From: Anaerolineales bacterium
Lineage (GTDB): Bacteria > Chloroflexota > Anaerolineae > Anaerolineales > Villigracilaceae
NCBI GenBank assembly: GCA_030834895.1
Contig: JAUQXA010000010.1
Coordinates: forward strand, 124,001 to 188,000
Direction of reading: 5' to 3'
DNA length: 64,000 nt
The position numbers were made by a program, and so were the translations under genes. The notes beneath the pieces were generated by a model. The model saw only the letters and a program-made list of their open reading frames with translations. It had not been told where the DNA came from and ran no database searches. Shown piece by piece: positions 56,001 to 64,000 of this stretch. Positions within the stretch are counted from its first letter, which is position 1. Each line of letters starts with the position of its first letter.

Positions 56001-57029
56001 CTAATGGCGGATCTTATTGAACTCGGTGGAAAGCATCCTTGATGCGGTGGATGCCTGTGCACCCTCGACATTTAATTCCTTTGCCTGTCTGTCGCCTTCT
56101 TTTATGATCTCCGCAAGTATCGACTTTGCGTTCTTTACCTCGGTGGCGGATAGAATGATTCTCAAGGCAGTCCCCTGAAAGGAAGCCTGATGATATTCCT
56201 TTTTGTCAGGTTTCAGGCTGAGAGCGGTATCGCCGCTGCAAATAGTGAACTTCCCCCCGTGCCCGCATAGGCGGCTGACTGCGAACAATCCATAGCCGGA
56301 ATTTTGCCAGCCGTCATAGGGATCCTTTCTGACCCCTTTGTACATCTTCCCTGAAAGTCCGGGCATCAGTGCGAGATTTAGCGCGTCACGGTCGCAGTTG
56401 ATCGTCAGGTACGGGTTATTCGACAAAGCAGAGCGAATGCCGATGCCGGTATCAAGAATAGCTATCTCAGCCTGTTTTGCCTTTTGACGGAATTGCGCGC
56501 AAAAGGCGATCGTGTCAGACTTGCTGTGCTCCACAATATTTCTGAGCATTTCACGGAAGGTGTAGGAAAGCATTTCCGCCAGTGGATCATTGTGCTGCTG
56601 TAAAAGGATGCAGGATAGTCTTTGAGAATACTCTTCTATGACATCGCCAACCTCGCGGGTCTGGTCTTTTGCCTGTTCTTGGAGTTTCGAAACGGGCATG
56701 ATCGTGATGGGCAGGTATCTGTCATTTCCATGCGCCTGTCCGGGAAGCTTGCCTATCTCGAACCCGCAGGTTTGAAAATATCCCATGTGGGAGGCATACT
56801 CGCGTTCTTCATAATTTACCGGTTTGTGTCTGGAATCAGGATGTCCATTGATAAATTTCCGAATGGCAAAAGAGAGGAAAAGCATCCCGAACGGCGTATC
56901 CAACCCTTTGCCCTGGAAATCAAAAACGAATTTTGTGGATTCCTCGGAGCAGGCGGCAAGCTCATTGCCAAATTGCAAGATATGTTCCAGCGTATGGTCC
57001 TTGGGGACTAAAAAAATTTTTGCTGACAT
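56001..57029 (-). CDS. STAS-like / GHKL-type ATP-binding protein
   Basis: 342 residues. The N-terminal about 120 residues are alpha/beta with a STAS-like feel (TKFVFDFQGKGLDTPFGMLF). The second part carries a GHKL ATPase: N-box REMLRNIVEHSKS, G1 box ILDTGIGIRS, and G2 box SGYGLFAVSRLCGHGG. There is no phosphoacceptor histidine domain, so it is an ATP-binding regulator in the style of anti-sigma kinases rather than a sensor kinase. A ribosome site (AAGGAG) lies rather far (13 nt) upstream. It follows the LCP gene by 20 bp on the same strand. Confidence 0.7.
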   Translation of the reverse strand: MSAKIFLVPKDHTLEHILQFGNELAACSEESTKFVFDFQGKGLDTPFGMLFLSFAIRKFINGHPDSRHKPVNYEEREYASHMGYFQTCGFEIGKLPGQAHGNDRYLPITIMPVSKLQEQAKDQTREVGDVIEEYSQRLSCILLQQHNDPLAEMLSYTFREMLRNIVEHSKSDTIAFCAQFRQKAKQAEIAILDTGIGIRSALSNNPYLTINCDRDALNLALMPGLSGKMYKGVRKDPYDGWQNSGYGLFAVSRLCGHGGKFTICSGDTALSLKPDKKEYHQASFQGTALRIILSATEVKNAKSILAEIIKEGDRQAKELNVEGAQASTASRMLSTEFNKIRH

Positions 57030-57049
57030 TTAAACGTACGCACTCCTTC

Positions 57050-58198
57050 TTATTCACAGTCGCTTGTTCCGGGATCAGGCTCGGTTGATGCCGATGGTTG
57101 TGGCCAACTGCCTGTATTGAATTGCTCAACGTAGCGGGTTATTTCGTTAAAGTCGGCGTCCCAGATAAAAACATCCTGTTTGAGCAAAGAGTGGTAGACC
57201 TCGTCGGGTTTGAAAAGTTCGAGCGGAAAACTGGCAAACAGAATGTTGCCCCTTGGAACACTTGTGCCGAGACAAGCCAGCTGACTGATCTGAGCAGGGG
57301 TCAGGTCGGTTTGGATGTGGTCTTTGAACGAGGAGATGATCTGCGGCAGTTGGATGAGCGCCTCGGGGCTTTCCAATTTCTTTCGCACGGCGCATATCAC
57401 AAGGTTTTGATGCTCGGCGCGGGAAAAGACGCTCACATTACGTATGCGTCCCAGCGTGAGAGCCTGCTCGCCGTTAAGATGTTGGTCGCCTGCAGGGAAA
57501 TACAGCCGTTTGCTTCTGTCGCCGGCGGTGCGGCCATCCACCTCCTCGGCGAGGGTAATGTCGATGCCTCCAATCGCATCCACCAGATCCACGAAGACAT
57601 CCATGCTGACGGCGACATAATGATCAACTTTCATGCCAAAGTTCAATTCGAGAGTACGCGCCAGCAATCCCGGCCCCTCGCTGGGATGGTCCCAGTAATG
57701 CAGACCGGGGTTGCCATAGAAATACGCCGTGTTGAGTTTATCGTGGTCCTGGTTGAGGTTGTCGGAGATCTCTGGAATCTCGACCCAGAGGTCCCGCGGA
57801 AATTCCAACACAGACACGCGCCGCGCTATATAGTCCGCGCGTATCACGCGGATTGCGTCCGCACGCCCGTATTTATAATCATCTGAGCGCTGGTCTGTGC
57901 CAATGGCAAGTATGGTCATCGGCGGCAAACCGTAGCAGGGTGGTAATTTGGACGGCGTGTTTGTTTCGAAATTCAGTGTGGGGGCAAGTGTGATCGTGCT
58001 GAGCGGCGGTGCGGACGGTGGGGCTGTCCATGTGGCGGGGAGCTGCCTTTGCCCGGGCGTCGAAGATTCAAGGACGGGTCCCAGCGGTTTTTGAATCCAT
58101 ACTTGAACTGCCTGACTTGCATAATAATAGCTCAGCGCTGCCGCTGCGCAGGCAAAAACGGTTAAAACGACAAGGATGCTTTTCTGTTTATTTTTCAC
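57050..58198 (-). CDS. LytR-CpsA-Psr (LCP) family protein
   Basis: 382 residues, GTG start. A membrane signal anchor (about 8-30) is followed by a Pro/Thr-rich linker and the LCP domain: AIGTDQRSDDYKYGRADAIRVI, ISVLEFPRDLWVEIP, NLNQDHDKLNTAYFYG and DVFVDLVDAIGGIDITLAEEV (these split here). The conserved Arg and Asp residues of the pyrophosphate-binding pocket are kept. LCP enzymes attach polysaccharides or teichoic acid-like polymers to peptidoglycan. It is followed by the GHKL-type gene in one unit. Confidence 0.88.
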   Translation of the reverse strand: MKNKQKSILVVLTVFACAAAALSYYYASQAVQVWIQKPLGPVLESSTPGQRQLPATWTAPPSAPPLSTITLAPTLNFETNTPSKLPPCYGLPPMTILAIGTDQRSDDYKYGRADAIRVIRADYIARRVSVLEFPRDLWVEIPEISDNLNQDHDKLNTAYFYGNPGLHYWDHPSEGPGLLARTLELNFGMKVDHYVAVSMDVFVDLVDAIGGIDITLAEEVDGRTAGDRSKRLYFPAGDQHLNGEQALTLGRIRNVSVFSRAEHQNLVICAVRKKLESPEALIQLPQIISSFKDHIQTDLTPAQISQLACLGTSVPRGNILFASFPLELFKPDEVYHSLLKQDVFIWDADFNEITRYVEQFNTGSWPQPSASTEPDPGTSDCE

Positions 58199-58370
58199 AG
58201 GTCATGTTCCAATTAAAGACCATAAGGTCTGTGACATAATAACTCTTTCCTGACGTCCCTGTCCTTTGGGTATGCAGTCGCAACCGCGAAGTGTCTCCCG
58301 TAGCGGACTGTACCCCGCAGTGGAGCAGTCGCACATGTCCATCGTCAGACCAACCCGGTCTTGACTTCTA

Positions 58371-59228
58371 CTATTCAAAAAGTGGTTCCATTTGAAGCCG
58401 CTGACCAAGCTCCTGCATTTGATGATCCGTTGGACAGGATACAAACTGATGGGCGGATTCAAGGATACGCGGCAGGACGTTGATATCGCCCGCTGTGTTC
58501 AGGAAAACCTGCGGGTTGCCAAATATCCAGTGCACGGCAAGGTCAATGTCCGCCTGCTCTTCAAGCGGACGATACCAGGTGGTGCGGTTCTGTTGTATGT
58601 CCTTCCACGGCGAGCGTGTAATACCTTTGATCGTTTGCGCGGCAACATTGCGTTCCCTGCAAACCGCGAGCACCTTGTTGAAGCCTTCAGCGTAGCGCAG
58701 ATTTTGCATCATGGTGTAGCTGTATGGGAGGAGGACAGAATCAAAGTCAAATTGCGCGAGTGAACGCAAATGGAATTCCGGCACAGGCACGCCATGACCC
58801 GTTACCCCAATAAAGCGGACGAGTCCTTCATCACGCGCCTGTATGACAGCCTCGATAACACCCCCCGGACCGAAGGCTGTTATCCAATCAGGCTCTTCGT
58901 GCAAGGCGTGAAGCTGGATCATATCCACCTGGGAAACATGCAACAGGTCAAGTGAGCGGCGGATTTGGTCATACGCGGCTTGCTTCGTGCGTTCGCCTGT
59001 CTTGGTGGCAAGGAAGAACGGCCTGCCGTGACGCCGAATCCAATCCCCCAATAATTGCTCAGATTTGCCATAGCTGGAGGCCGTATCCACATGGTTAACT
59101 CCATTTTGCAGGACAAGATCCATTGTGGCATCAACATCTTTTTGCGGCGTATCCCAAAAAGCCGCCGCGCCAAAGATGGTGCGGGTACTTTTATGACCAG
59201 TACGACCAAAGGAAAGGGTGGGTATCAT
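58371..59228 (-). CDS. Aldo/keto reductase
   Basis: 285 residues from the ATG at 59226-59228 (ribosome site TGGAGA); an ATG four codons upstream is less well placed. The catalytic tetrad is D48, Y53 (SSYGKSE), K76 (LATKTGER) and H107 (IQLHAL). Typical TIM-barrel pattern HVDTASSYG. It uses NADPH to reduce aldehydes, ketones or sugars in the cytoplasm; substrate unknown. It stands alone, 170 bp from the LCP gene, a gap in which I see no feature. Confidence 0.88.
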   Translation of the reverse strand: MIPTLSFGRTGHKSTRTIFGAAAFWDTPQKDVDATMDLVLQNGVNHVDTASSYGKSEQLLGDWIRRHGRPFFLATKTGERTKQAAYDQIRRSLDLLHVSQVDMIQLHALHEEPDWITAFGPGGVIEAVIQARDEGLVRFIGVTGHGVPVPEFHLRSLAQFDFDSVLLPYSYTMMQNLRYAEGFNKVLAVCRERNVAAQTIKGITRSPWKDIQQNRTTWYRPLEEQADIDLAVHWIFGNPQVFLNTAGDINVLPRILESAHQFVSCPTDHQMQELGQRLQMEPLFE

Positions 59229-59283
59229 GAGTTTCTCCATTCTTTGCGGATAATTCCTCCCCCGTAGTTGTAAAAGTTACATG

Positions 59284-59778
59284 TCATTCAGACCCATTGT
59301 CTGAAATTACATCCAGCAACATAACTATAATGGGCGCAACGACTTTCTCGATCTCATTCTTCGATTTGAACCATTGCCTGGAAGCGATAAGATCAATATT
59401 ATCCAACAGAAAGCCCACCATTTTGAGCCTGTCCCAGTCGGTTTGAGGCAGCTCAGGGCGCTGATATCCTGCGAGCCGCTGACGTAATTCATCTGCGTGA
59501 GCGCGCTGCGCTTTGACGGGATCAAGCGATTCCATTTCTGCTGCGAAATAGCCTGCGTTACGCCATTCATCCACTTTCTCGAAAAGCGTTTCCAGATGCG
59601 CGAGTTCGATCCACGCTTTTTCCGCTTCTTCAGGTGTGAAGGGAGGCAGGTGCAACCCCAATGCGACCTGCGTATCTATTCCCAGTTCGTCGAGACTGTT
59701 CGCATCACCCTGAAAACCACATTGCGAACAGGGTTTGTCTGTCTCGAAATCTTCTCTCTGACATTTTGGACACTGCAT
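59284..59778 (-). CDS. Zinc-ribbon protein of unknown function
   Basis: 164 residues. The N-terminus is a zinc ribbon with CPKC (C3, C6) and CSQCG (C17, C20). The rest is helical and charged (EKAWIELAHLETLFEKVDE; QTDWDRLKMVGFLLDNIDLI) and has no membrane segment. Similar zinc-ribbon starts occur in many helical proteins of Chloroflexota, but no named family is recognised with confidence. A GGGGGC-type hairpin lies upstream, between this gene and the EamA gene. Confidence 0.55.
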   Translation of the reverse strand: MQCPKCQREDFETDKPCSQCGFQGDANSLDELGIDTQVALGLHLPPFTPEEAEKAWIELAHLETLFEKVDEWRNAGYFAAEMESLDPVKAQRAHADELRQRLAGYQRPELPQTDWDRLKMVGFLLDNIDLIASRQWFKSKNEIEKVVAPIIVMLLDVISDNGSE

Positions 59779-59818
59779 GAGGCAATTATTTCATACTACT
59801 TGCTCAAAGGCAAGCATT

Positions 59819-59847
59819 CTCTGTCGGGGGCAAAGCCCCCGACAGAG
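59819..59847. repeat. Perfect hairpin between the zinc-ribbon and EamA genes
   Basis: CTCTGTCGGGGGC (59819-59831) and its exact complement (59835-59847), loop AAA. Shares the GGGGGC/GCCCCC core with the hairpin at 10272-10302. Confidence 0.7.
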
Positions 59848-59872
59848 AACCAAACCTCGACCAGGGGTTTGA

Positions 59873-60295
59873 TCAAATGGTCAAAGTAATGATTCCGGCC
59901 AGGGTCAATAGGGCACCGATGGCGGTCTTCCATGTCAGCGGTTCGCCGCCGAAGATGATTCCCATTAGCACGCCGAAGAAGGGAGAGGTGAAGGCAATCG
60001 GCATGACCATATTGAGCGGCGCGCCTTTGATGGCGGCATAATAGCACAGCATCCCAACGGAACCAGCGACAATCCCGCCGCCGATGACCATCATAAGCAG
60101 GGCTTTTGGTCCCGCTTGCGGCAGAGTCTTCCATTGCGGAAAAGAGACAACTCCCAGCACGACCAAAGCCACTGCCGTGCGGATGGTGATTCCCATTTGC
60201 GGGGAGAGTCCACCCAGGTGCAGTCCTTTCTTTTCAAAATATCCGCCGATGCCCCACGCTGCGGCTGTGAGCAATGCAAGCAATTGTGGATTCAT
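59873..60295 (-). CDS. EamA/DMT superfamily small membrane transporter
   Basis: 140 residues from the ATG at 60293-60295 (ribosome site AGGAGA). Five hydrophobic segments; the N-terminal AAWGIGGYFEKKG and the C-terminal PFFGVLMGIIFGGEPLTWKT motif are EamA-like. It is half the length of usual ten-helix DMT transporters, so it probably works as a dimer, as in EmrE-type or short EamA proteins. Substrate unknown. Confidence 0.75.
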   Translation of the reverse strand: MNPQLLALLTAAAWGIGGYFEKKGLHLGGLSPQMGITIRTAVALVVLGVVSFPQWKTLPQAGPKALLMMVIGGGIVAGSVGMLCYYAAIKGAPLNMVMPIAFTSPFFGVLMGIIFGGEPLTWKTAIGALLTLAGIITLTI

Positions 60296-60498
60296 ATTTT
60301 TCTCCTGTGAGAGTTTTGTTGTCCAATGCGGAAATTTTACATGACCGGACGCCAATCCAACACTGCGTAAAGTCACAAGATTGATTGCCAAAGGATACAG
60401 TTTCCATTGCTAATTTTCGGATAAGGTTGGGAATAGTTCTGCTTTCTGCCTGTAAAAACCTCGTTCAACATTGTGCTGTTTGGCGGGGTGTTTTGATG

Positions 60499-60511
60499 TA
60501 AAATTGTCCCC
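60499..60511 (+). promoter_or_regulatory. Leaderless promoter of glgA
   Basis: TAAAAT (60499-60504) is followed by seven bases and the ATG at 60512, without a ribosome site. Confidence 0.5.
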
Positions 60512-61936
60512 ATGTCCCGAACAATTAACATCCTATTTCTTGCCGCGGAAGCCGAACCTTTCATCAAGGTGGGCGGATTGGGCGACGTGGCTGGCTCCCT
60601 TCCCCGCGCCTTGCGCGCTCTTTCAACCGACGAATTGAAACTCGATGTACGGCTTGTCCTGCCGCATCATCCCGCGGTAAAGACGGAGACCTTGAAGCCG
60701 CTGGGGATGTTTTCGCTCCCGCGCAATGGGGCCGAGATTCAAGTCGAAGCCTCAGAGACGTCACTGCATGGGATGCCTGTCTATCTTATCGGCGGTGAGC
60801 CTATCCGTGCCAGTGGTTCGGTTTATTCCTTGAATGCGGATTTGGATGCGGAAAAATACGCCTTCTTTTCCTTCGCCGCCCTGGAATTAACACGCCATAT
60901 TAATTGGCAGCCTGATGTCATCCACGGGAACGACTGGCACACTGCGCTCAGCATGTACGGGTCGTTGACCAAACGTTGGGAGGAGGGGGCGCGCCACGTG
61001 GCATCTGTCATCACCCTGCACAACCTCCCGTTTATGGGACCGGATGCAAGCGTCATCATTGAAAGCTATGGTTTGAAACTTGCCCAAACCGACCTGCCCG
61101 ACTGGGCGCGCGTAATGCCCCTGCCTTTGGGATTGTGGGCTTCGGATGCGATTGTGGCGGTCTCGCCGACTTATGGCAGGGAAATCCTCACGCCCGAATA
61201 TGGTTGCGGACTCGATGAATTTTTACTTTCACGCGGCGAGTCGGTCAGCGGTATTCTCAATGGCTTGGATACCGTTTCGTTTGATCCAGCTGTCGATGCC
61301 GCCCTTGGCGCAAACTTCAGTGTGGATTCGCTCGACAAGCGTCCTGTCAACAAAAGGTTGTTACAGGAAAGGCTCGGACTGCCGCGCGATCCCGAAACCC
61401 CGCTGTTGGCAGTGGTATCACGCATGGATGTCCAAAAAGGGATTGACATGGTTTTTGCGGCGCTCAAGATGATGAAGAAATCCAAATGGCAGGCTGTTAT
61501 TTTGGGGACTGGCGATCCCAAACTGGAAGCCGCTGCGATGAAATTGCAGGAAACACTTCCCGACCGGGTCAAGGTCGAGACCCGCTACGATGCCGGGCTT
61601 GCGCGCCAGATTTACGCCGGCTCGGACGTGTTCCTCATGCCGTCCCGTTACGAACCCTGCGGACTTTCCCAAATGATCGCCATGCGCTATGGCTGTGTGC
61701 CGGTGGTGCGTGCGGCGGGCGGACTGAATGACACGGTCACACACGGTGTCACGGGCTTCGTCTTCGAAAAGGCGCATCACATGTCGCTTTCTGCGGCTAT
61801 TAAATCCGCGCTCAAAGTGTATGTGGATCGCAATCAATGGCGGGAGATCCAACGCGCAGGCATGGCTCAGGATTTCTCCTGGGAAAATTCCGCAAAGAAA
61901 TATCTCGAACTCTATCAGTCTCTCCTCAAATCATGA
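60512..61936 (+). CDS. glgA: Glycogen/starch synthase (GT5)
   Basis: 474 residues. The ADP-glucose binding KVGGLGDV motif is at 19-26, and the C-terminal domain shows VSRMDVQKGIDMVFAAL and the catalytic-region MPSRYEPCGLSQMIAMRYG. Glycogen synthase extends alpha-1,4-glucan with ADP-glucose. It overlaps malQ by 4 nt, linking glucan synthesis with remodelling. No glgB or glgC gene is in the window. The message is probably leaderless. Confidence 0.92.
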   Translation: MSRTINILFLAAEAEPFIKVGGLGDVAGSLPRALRALSTDELKLDVRLVLPHHPAVKTETLKPLGMFSLPRNGAEIQVEASETSLHGMPVYLIGGEPIRASGSVYSLNADLDAEKYAFFSFAALELTRHINWQPDVIHGNDWHTALSMYGSLTKRWEEGARHVASVITLHNLPFMGPDASVIIESYGLKLAQTDLPDWARVMPLPLGLWASDAIVAVSPTYGREILTPEYGCGLDEFLLSRGESVSGILNGLDTVSFDPAVDAALGANFSVDSLDKRPVNKRLLQERLGLPRDPETPLLAVVSRMDVQKGIDMVFAALKMMKKSKWQAVILGTGDPKLEAAAMKLQETLPDRVKVETRYDAGLARQIYAGSDVFLMPSRYEPCGLSQMIAMRYGCVPVVRAAGGLNDTVTHGVTGFVFEKAHHMSLSAAIKSALKVYVDRNQWREIQRAGMAQDFSWENSAKKYLELYQSLLKS

Positions 61937-63438
61937 CCTTCAAACGTTCCTCCGGCATCCTCCTTCATCCTTCCAGCCTGCCGGGTCCCTATGGCATTGG
62001 CGACCTCGGTCCGCAGGCATATTGTTTCGTCGACTGGCTTTCCTCCACCGGCTGCAAACTCTGGCAGATGCTTCCGCTTGGACCAACTGGTTATGGCGAC
62101 TCGCCCTACCAAAGTTTTTCCGCTTTTGCGGGAAACCCCTATCTCATCAGTCCCGATGATTTACTTGCTGACGGATTGTTGAATCAGGCTGAAGTGGACG
62201 AAATGAAGGGGCTACCCTCTTCGAGTGTGGACTTCGGTCAAATCATCCCCCGCAAGCTGACTCTGTTACAAAGGGCCTTTTCCAATTTCCAGGCATCCCC
62301 CGAAAGCCTGCGCACCGCCTTCGATTATTTCTGCGCTGAAAACGCCTCCTGGCTCGACGACTACGCCCTCTTCATGGCCTTGAAGGAAGCCAACGGCGGC
62401 GGAGCGTGGAATGGCTGGGACGCACCGATCCGCTCCCACAAAAAGACAGCCTTGCGCAAGGCGCAAAAGGAACTCGCCGAAATCATCCAGCGCCATGCCT
62501 TTTATCAGTTCCTGTTCTTCCGTCAGTGGGGAAAATTACGAAAGTATGCCAATGAGCGCGGCATCCAGATCATCGGTGACATTCCCATCTTTGTCGCCAA
62601 TGACTCGGCGGACGTTTGGGCACACCCCGACTTGTTCTTTATGGACAAGGCTGGCAACCCGACCGTTGTGGCTGGAGTTCCACCCGATTTATTTTCGGAC
62701 AAGGGACAGTTGTGGGGTAACCCGCTCTACAATTGGGAAATCCACAAGAAGGATGGCTACACTTGGTGGATTTCACGTGTGCGCGCTTCGTTGAAGACTT
62801 TTGACATCCTGCGTTTTGACCACTTCCGCGGCTTTGCCGGTTATTATGAAATCCCTGCCGGACACGAAACCGCTGAGTTTGGTCGCTGGGTTCCCGGCCC
62901 CGGCGCGGACTTGTTCCATGCCATCGACAAAGACCTCGGCAACGGCTTGCTCACTCCCGGTATGGGTCTGCCCTTCATCGCCGAAGACCTGGGGGTGATT
63001 ACGCCGGACGTCATCGAGTTGCTGAATGCCTTCAACCTTCCCGGCATGAAAGTCTTGCAGTTTGGCTTCACGGGACCCGACAATCCCTTCCTGCCGCATA
63101 ACTATGTCTCCAATTGCGTGGCGTACACCGGCACCCATGACAATGACACGGCAATGGGTTGGTTTGCATCCGCCCCACCGCATGAACGCGAGTTTGCCCA
63201 GCGTTACCTGCGGGTGGACGGGGGCGACTTCGCCTGGGATTTGATCCGCACGGTATGGGGGTCTGTCGCCGACATTGCCGTGGCACCCATGCAGGATGTG
63301 CTGAGCTGCGGCGGCGATGCGCGTATGAACTTCCCCAGCAGGCTCGGCGGCAACTGGTCATGGCGCATGAGGGATGAAGATATCAATGATGGACTGGCTG
63401 GAAGACTGCGTGAATTGAACTGGATGTATTTGCGGTAA
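61933..63438 (+). CDS. malQ: 4-alpha-glucanotransferase (amylomaltase)
   Basis: 501 residues from the ATG at 61933, which overlaps the glgA stop (ATGA); a longer frame upstream lies inside glgA and is rejected. GH77 signatures: SSGILLHPSSLPGPYGIGDL, WQMLPLGPTGYGDSPYQSFS, the nucleophile region ILRFDHFRGF and acid/base ADLGV-type FIAEDLGVITPDV. It moves alpha-1,4-glucan segments between chains and can make or break glycogen branches' outer chains. A terminator follows. Confidence 0.93.
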   Translation: MTFKRSSGILLHPSSLPGPYGIGDLGPQAYCFVDWLSSTGCKLWQMLPLGPTGYGDSPYQSFSAFAGNPYLISPDDLLADGLLNQAEVDEMKGLPSSSVDFGQIIPRKLTLLQRAFSNFQASPESLRTAFDYFCAENASWLDDYALFMALKEANGGGAWNGWDAPIRSHKKTALRKAQKELAEIIQRHAFYQFLFFRQWGKLRKYANERGIQIIGDIPIFVANDSADVWAHPDLFFMDKAGNPTVVAGVPPDLFSDKGQLWGNPLYNWEIHKKDGYTWWISRVRASLKTFDILRFDHFRGFAGYYEIPAGHETAEFGRWVPGPGADLFHAIDKDLGNGLLTPGMGLPFIAEDLGVITPDVIELLNAFNLPGMKVLQFGFTGPDNPFLPHNYVSNCVAYTGTHDNDTAMGWFASAPPHEREFAQRYLRVDGGDFAWDLIRTVWGSVADIAVAPMQDVLSCGGDARMNFPSRLGGNWSWRMRDEDINDGLAGRLRELNWMYLR

Positions 63439-63453
63439 TCAGTTTTCTGGAGT

Positions 63454-63478
63454 CGGACGGCAAGCCGTCGATTTTTTT
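63454..63478 (+). terminator. Terminator after malQ, also part of a repeat family
   Basis: GGACGGC and GCCGTC (63456-63469, 2-4 nt loop) are followed by T7 at 63472-63478. The preceding CTGGAGTC resembles the outer arm of the two-hairpin repeats. Confidence 0.75.
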
Positions 63479-63482
63479 ACTC

Positions 63483-63589
63483 ACTGATGTTACACAGTGT
63501 CGTTCTGAGCGAAGCGAAGAACCTCTACAATTGCCTCAGAGACCCTTCGCTATCGCTCAGGGAATCACGGTTAAGTGCGTAACATCAGT
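63483..63589. mobile_element. Small inverted-repeat element (MITE-like), containing the palindromic repeat copy 2
   Basis: Perfect 11-bp terminal inverted repeats, ACTGATGTTAC (63483-63493) and GTAACATCAGT (63579-63589), enclose the palindromic repeat whose arms (63505-63519 and 63545-63560) match those at 167-235. There is no coding capacity. TACT flanks on both sides could be remnants of a target duplication, one base off the termini. Confidence 0.55.
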
Positions 63590-63626
63590 TACTTATCCTA
63601 CAGAGTGGATACCCTCACTGCTCCGT

Positions 63627-63970
63627 CGCAGCCGTGCGGGCGGACAGCGAAACCGCTCAACCAGAAAAAGCGGACATTCCCAGCGGACTTGACCCACCGC
63701 AGCCATGCGAGCGGACGGCGAACCCGCTCAACCAGAAAAAGCGGGACATTCCCGGCGGACTTGACCCACCGCAGGCATGCGAGCGGACAGCGAACTGCTC
63801 AACCAGAAAAAGCGGACATTCCCAGCGGACTTGCCCCACCGCAGCCATGCGGGCGGACAGCGAAACCGCCAACCAGAAAAAGCGGACGTTCTCAGCGGAC
63901 TTGCCCCCACCGCAGGCGTGCGGGCGGACAGCGAAACCGTCCAACCAGAAAAAGTGGGCAGTTCCAGCAG
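63627..63970. repeat. Tandem repeat array of about 71 bp, nearly five copies
   Basis: Unit starts at 63627, 63698, 63770, 63840 and 63911; lengths 71, 72, 70 and 71 bp for the first four, the fifth is partial. All begin CGCAG-[CG]-C-[AG]-TGCG and share CAACCAGAAAAAG and CAGCGGACTTG. Unit lengths vary by single bases and are not multiples of three, so the array is not coding. The flank 63971-64000 holds nothing recognisable. Confidence 0.8.
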
Positions 63971-64000
63971 CCTGCCTTGACTGGCGAAGCCGTGCCAAAG

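Noticed and set aside
61837..61932. N-terminal extension of malQ
   Set aside because: It lies inside glgA in another frame and lacks family similarity; the ATGA overlap gives a normal start.
63627..63970. CRISPR array
   Set aside because: The whole 71-bp unit repeats; there are no unique spacers and no cas genes nearby.
63657..63998. Minus-strand open reading frame of 113 codons over the tandem array
   Set aside because: The unit length alternates between 70, 71 and 72 bp, so the encoded repeats drift between frames; no ribosome site. It is an accidental frame in repeats.
1..64000. tRNA or rRNA genes
   Set aside because: I looked for the TpsiC-arm signature and cloverleaf-like spacing and found none that fits; a covariance search could still reveal one.

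Overview
The window looks like a bacterial chromosome segment from the Chloroflexota, most probably class Anaerolineae. This is inferred from gene content and style, not from a marker gene: mixed GC with interspersed palindromic repeats, Thr/Pro-rich lipoproteins with SH3 domains, DUF4342, CBS-ACT proteins, WD40-TIR proteins, and a rod-shape (mre) plus min cluster. Gene density is high. No tRNA or rRNA gene, CRISPR array or intact insertion sequence was found. Several genes have a TATAAT-like -10 box only 6-9 nt before the start codon, so leaderless transcripts appear common.

Layout. 1-4.7 kb: end of a PTS enzyme I gene, then a large zinc-type sugar-phosphate dehydrogenase and a 1-phosphofructokinase (a PTS ketose/hexitol route into glycolysis), then NfeD, an unknown gene and a phosphatase. 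4.8-13.4 kb: MATE exporter, lipoprotein, amidase, alcohol dehydrogenase, methyltransferase and hydrolase on the minus strand, uracil phosphoribosyltransferase and a radical SAM protein. 13.4-21.5 kb: a long minus-strand run with rsmD, a URO-D paralogue, a membrane glycosyltransferase, thioesterase, GtrA and a UDP-glucuronate decarboxylase-like gene (surface polysaccharide theme), then two lipoproteins. 21.5-29.5 kb: scpB, a nitroreductase, a candidate conflict module (a 41-residue glycine-rich peptide gene followed by a TIR-TM-WD40 protein), an RNA pseudouridine synthase and three tandem CBS-ACT paralogues. 29.5-35.7 kb: dipeptidase, DedA-like protein, cyclophilin, uridine kinase, a Gre-domain protein, thioredoxin/DUF2892 genes with a Crp/Fnr-type regulator and a well placed candidate operator, and a DegV protein.

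35.8-45.0 kb is the cell-shape and division core on the plus strand: mreB-mreC-mreD-PBP2-minC-minD-minE-rodA-gltX. 45-52.4 kb: nucleotidyl cyclase homologue, NTF2-like protein, two membrane/adhesin-type genes, a dead yjbQ fragment, a GH25-SH3-phosphodiester glycosidase protein and a glycosyltransferase fused to a YraN nuclease domain. 52.4-56 kb: a ubiquitin-like sulfur carrier with its TtuA-type tRNA thiolase, a membrane Ser/Thr kinase and a divergent FHA-winged-helix regulator. 56-63.4 kb: GHKL ATPase, LCP protein, aldo/keto reductase, zinc-ribbon protein, EamA transporter, and the glycogen pair glgA-malQ. 63.4-64 kb is non-coding: terminator, a small inverted-repeat element and a 71-bp tandem repeat array.

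The most interesting items are the short peptide gene before the TIR-WD40 protein, the sulfur carrier whose GG is masked by a four-residue tail, the GT4-YraN fusion, and a two-hairpin palindromic repeat that occurs once between genes and once in frame inside an alcohol dehydrogenase.
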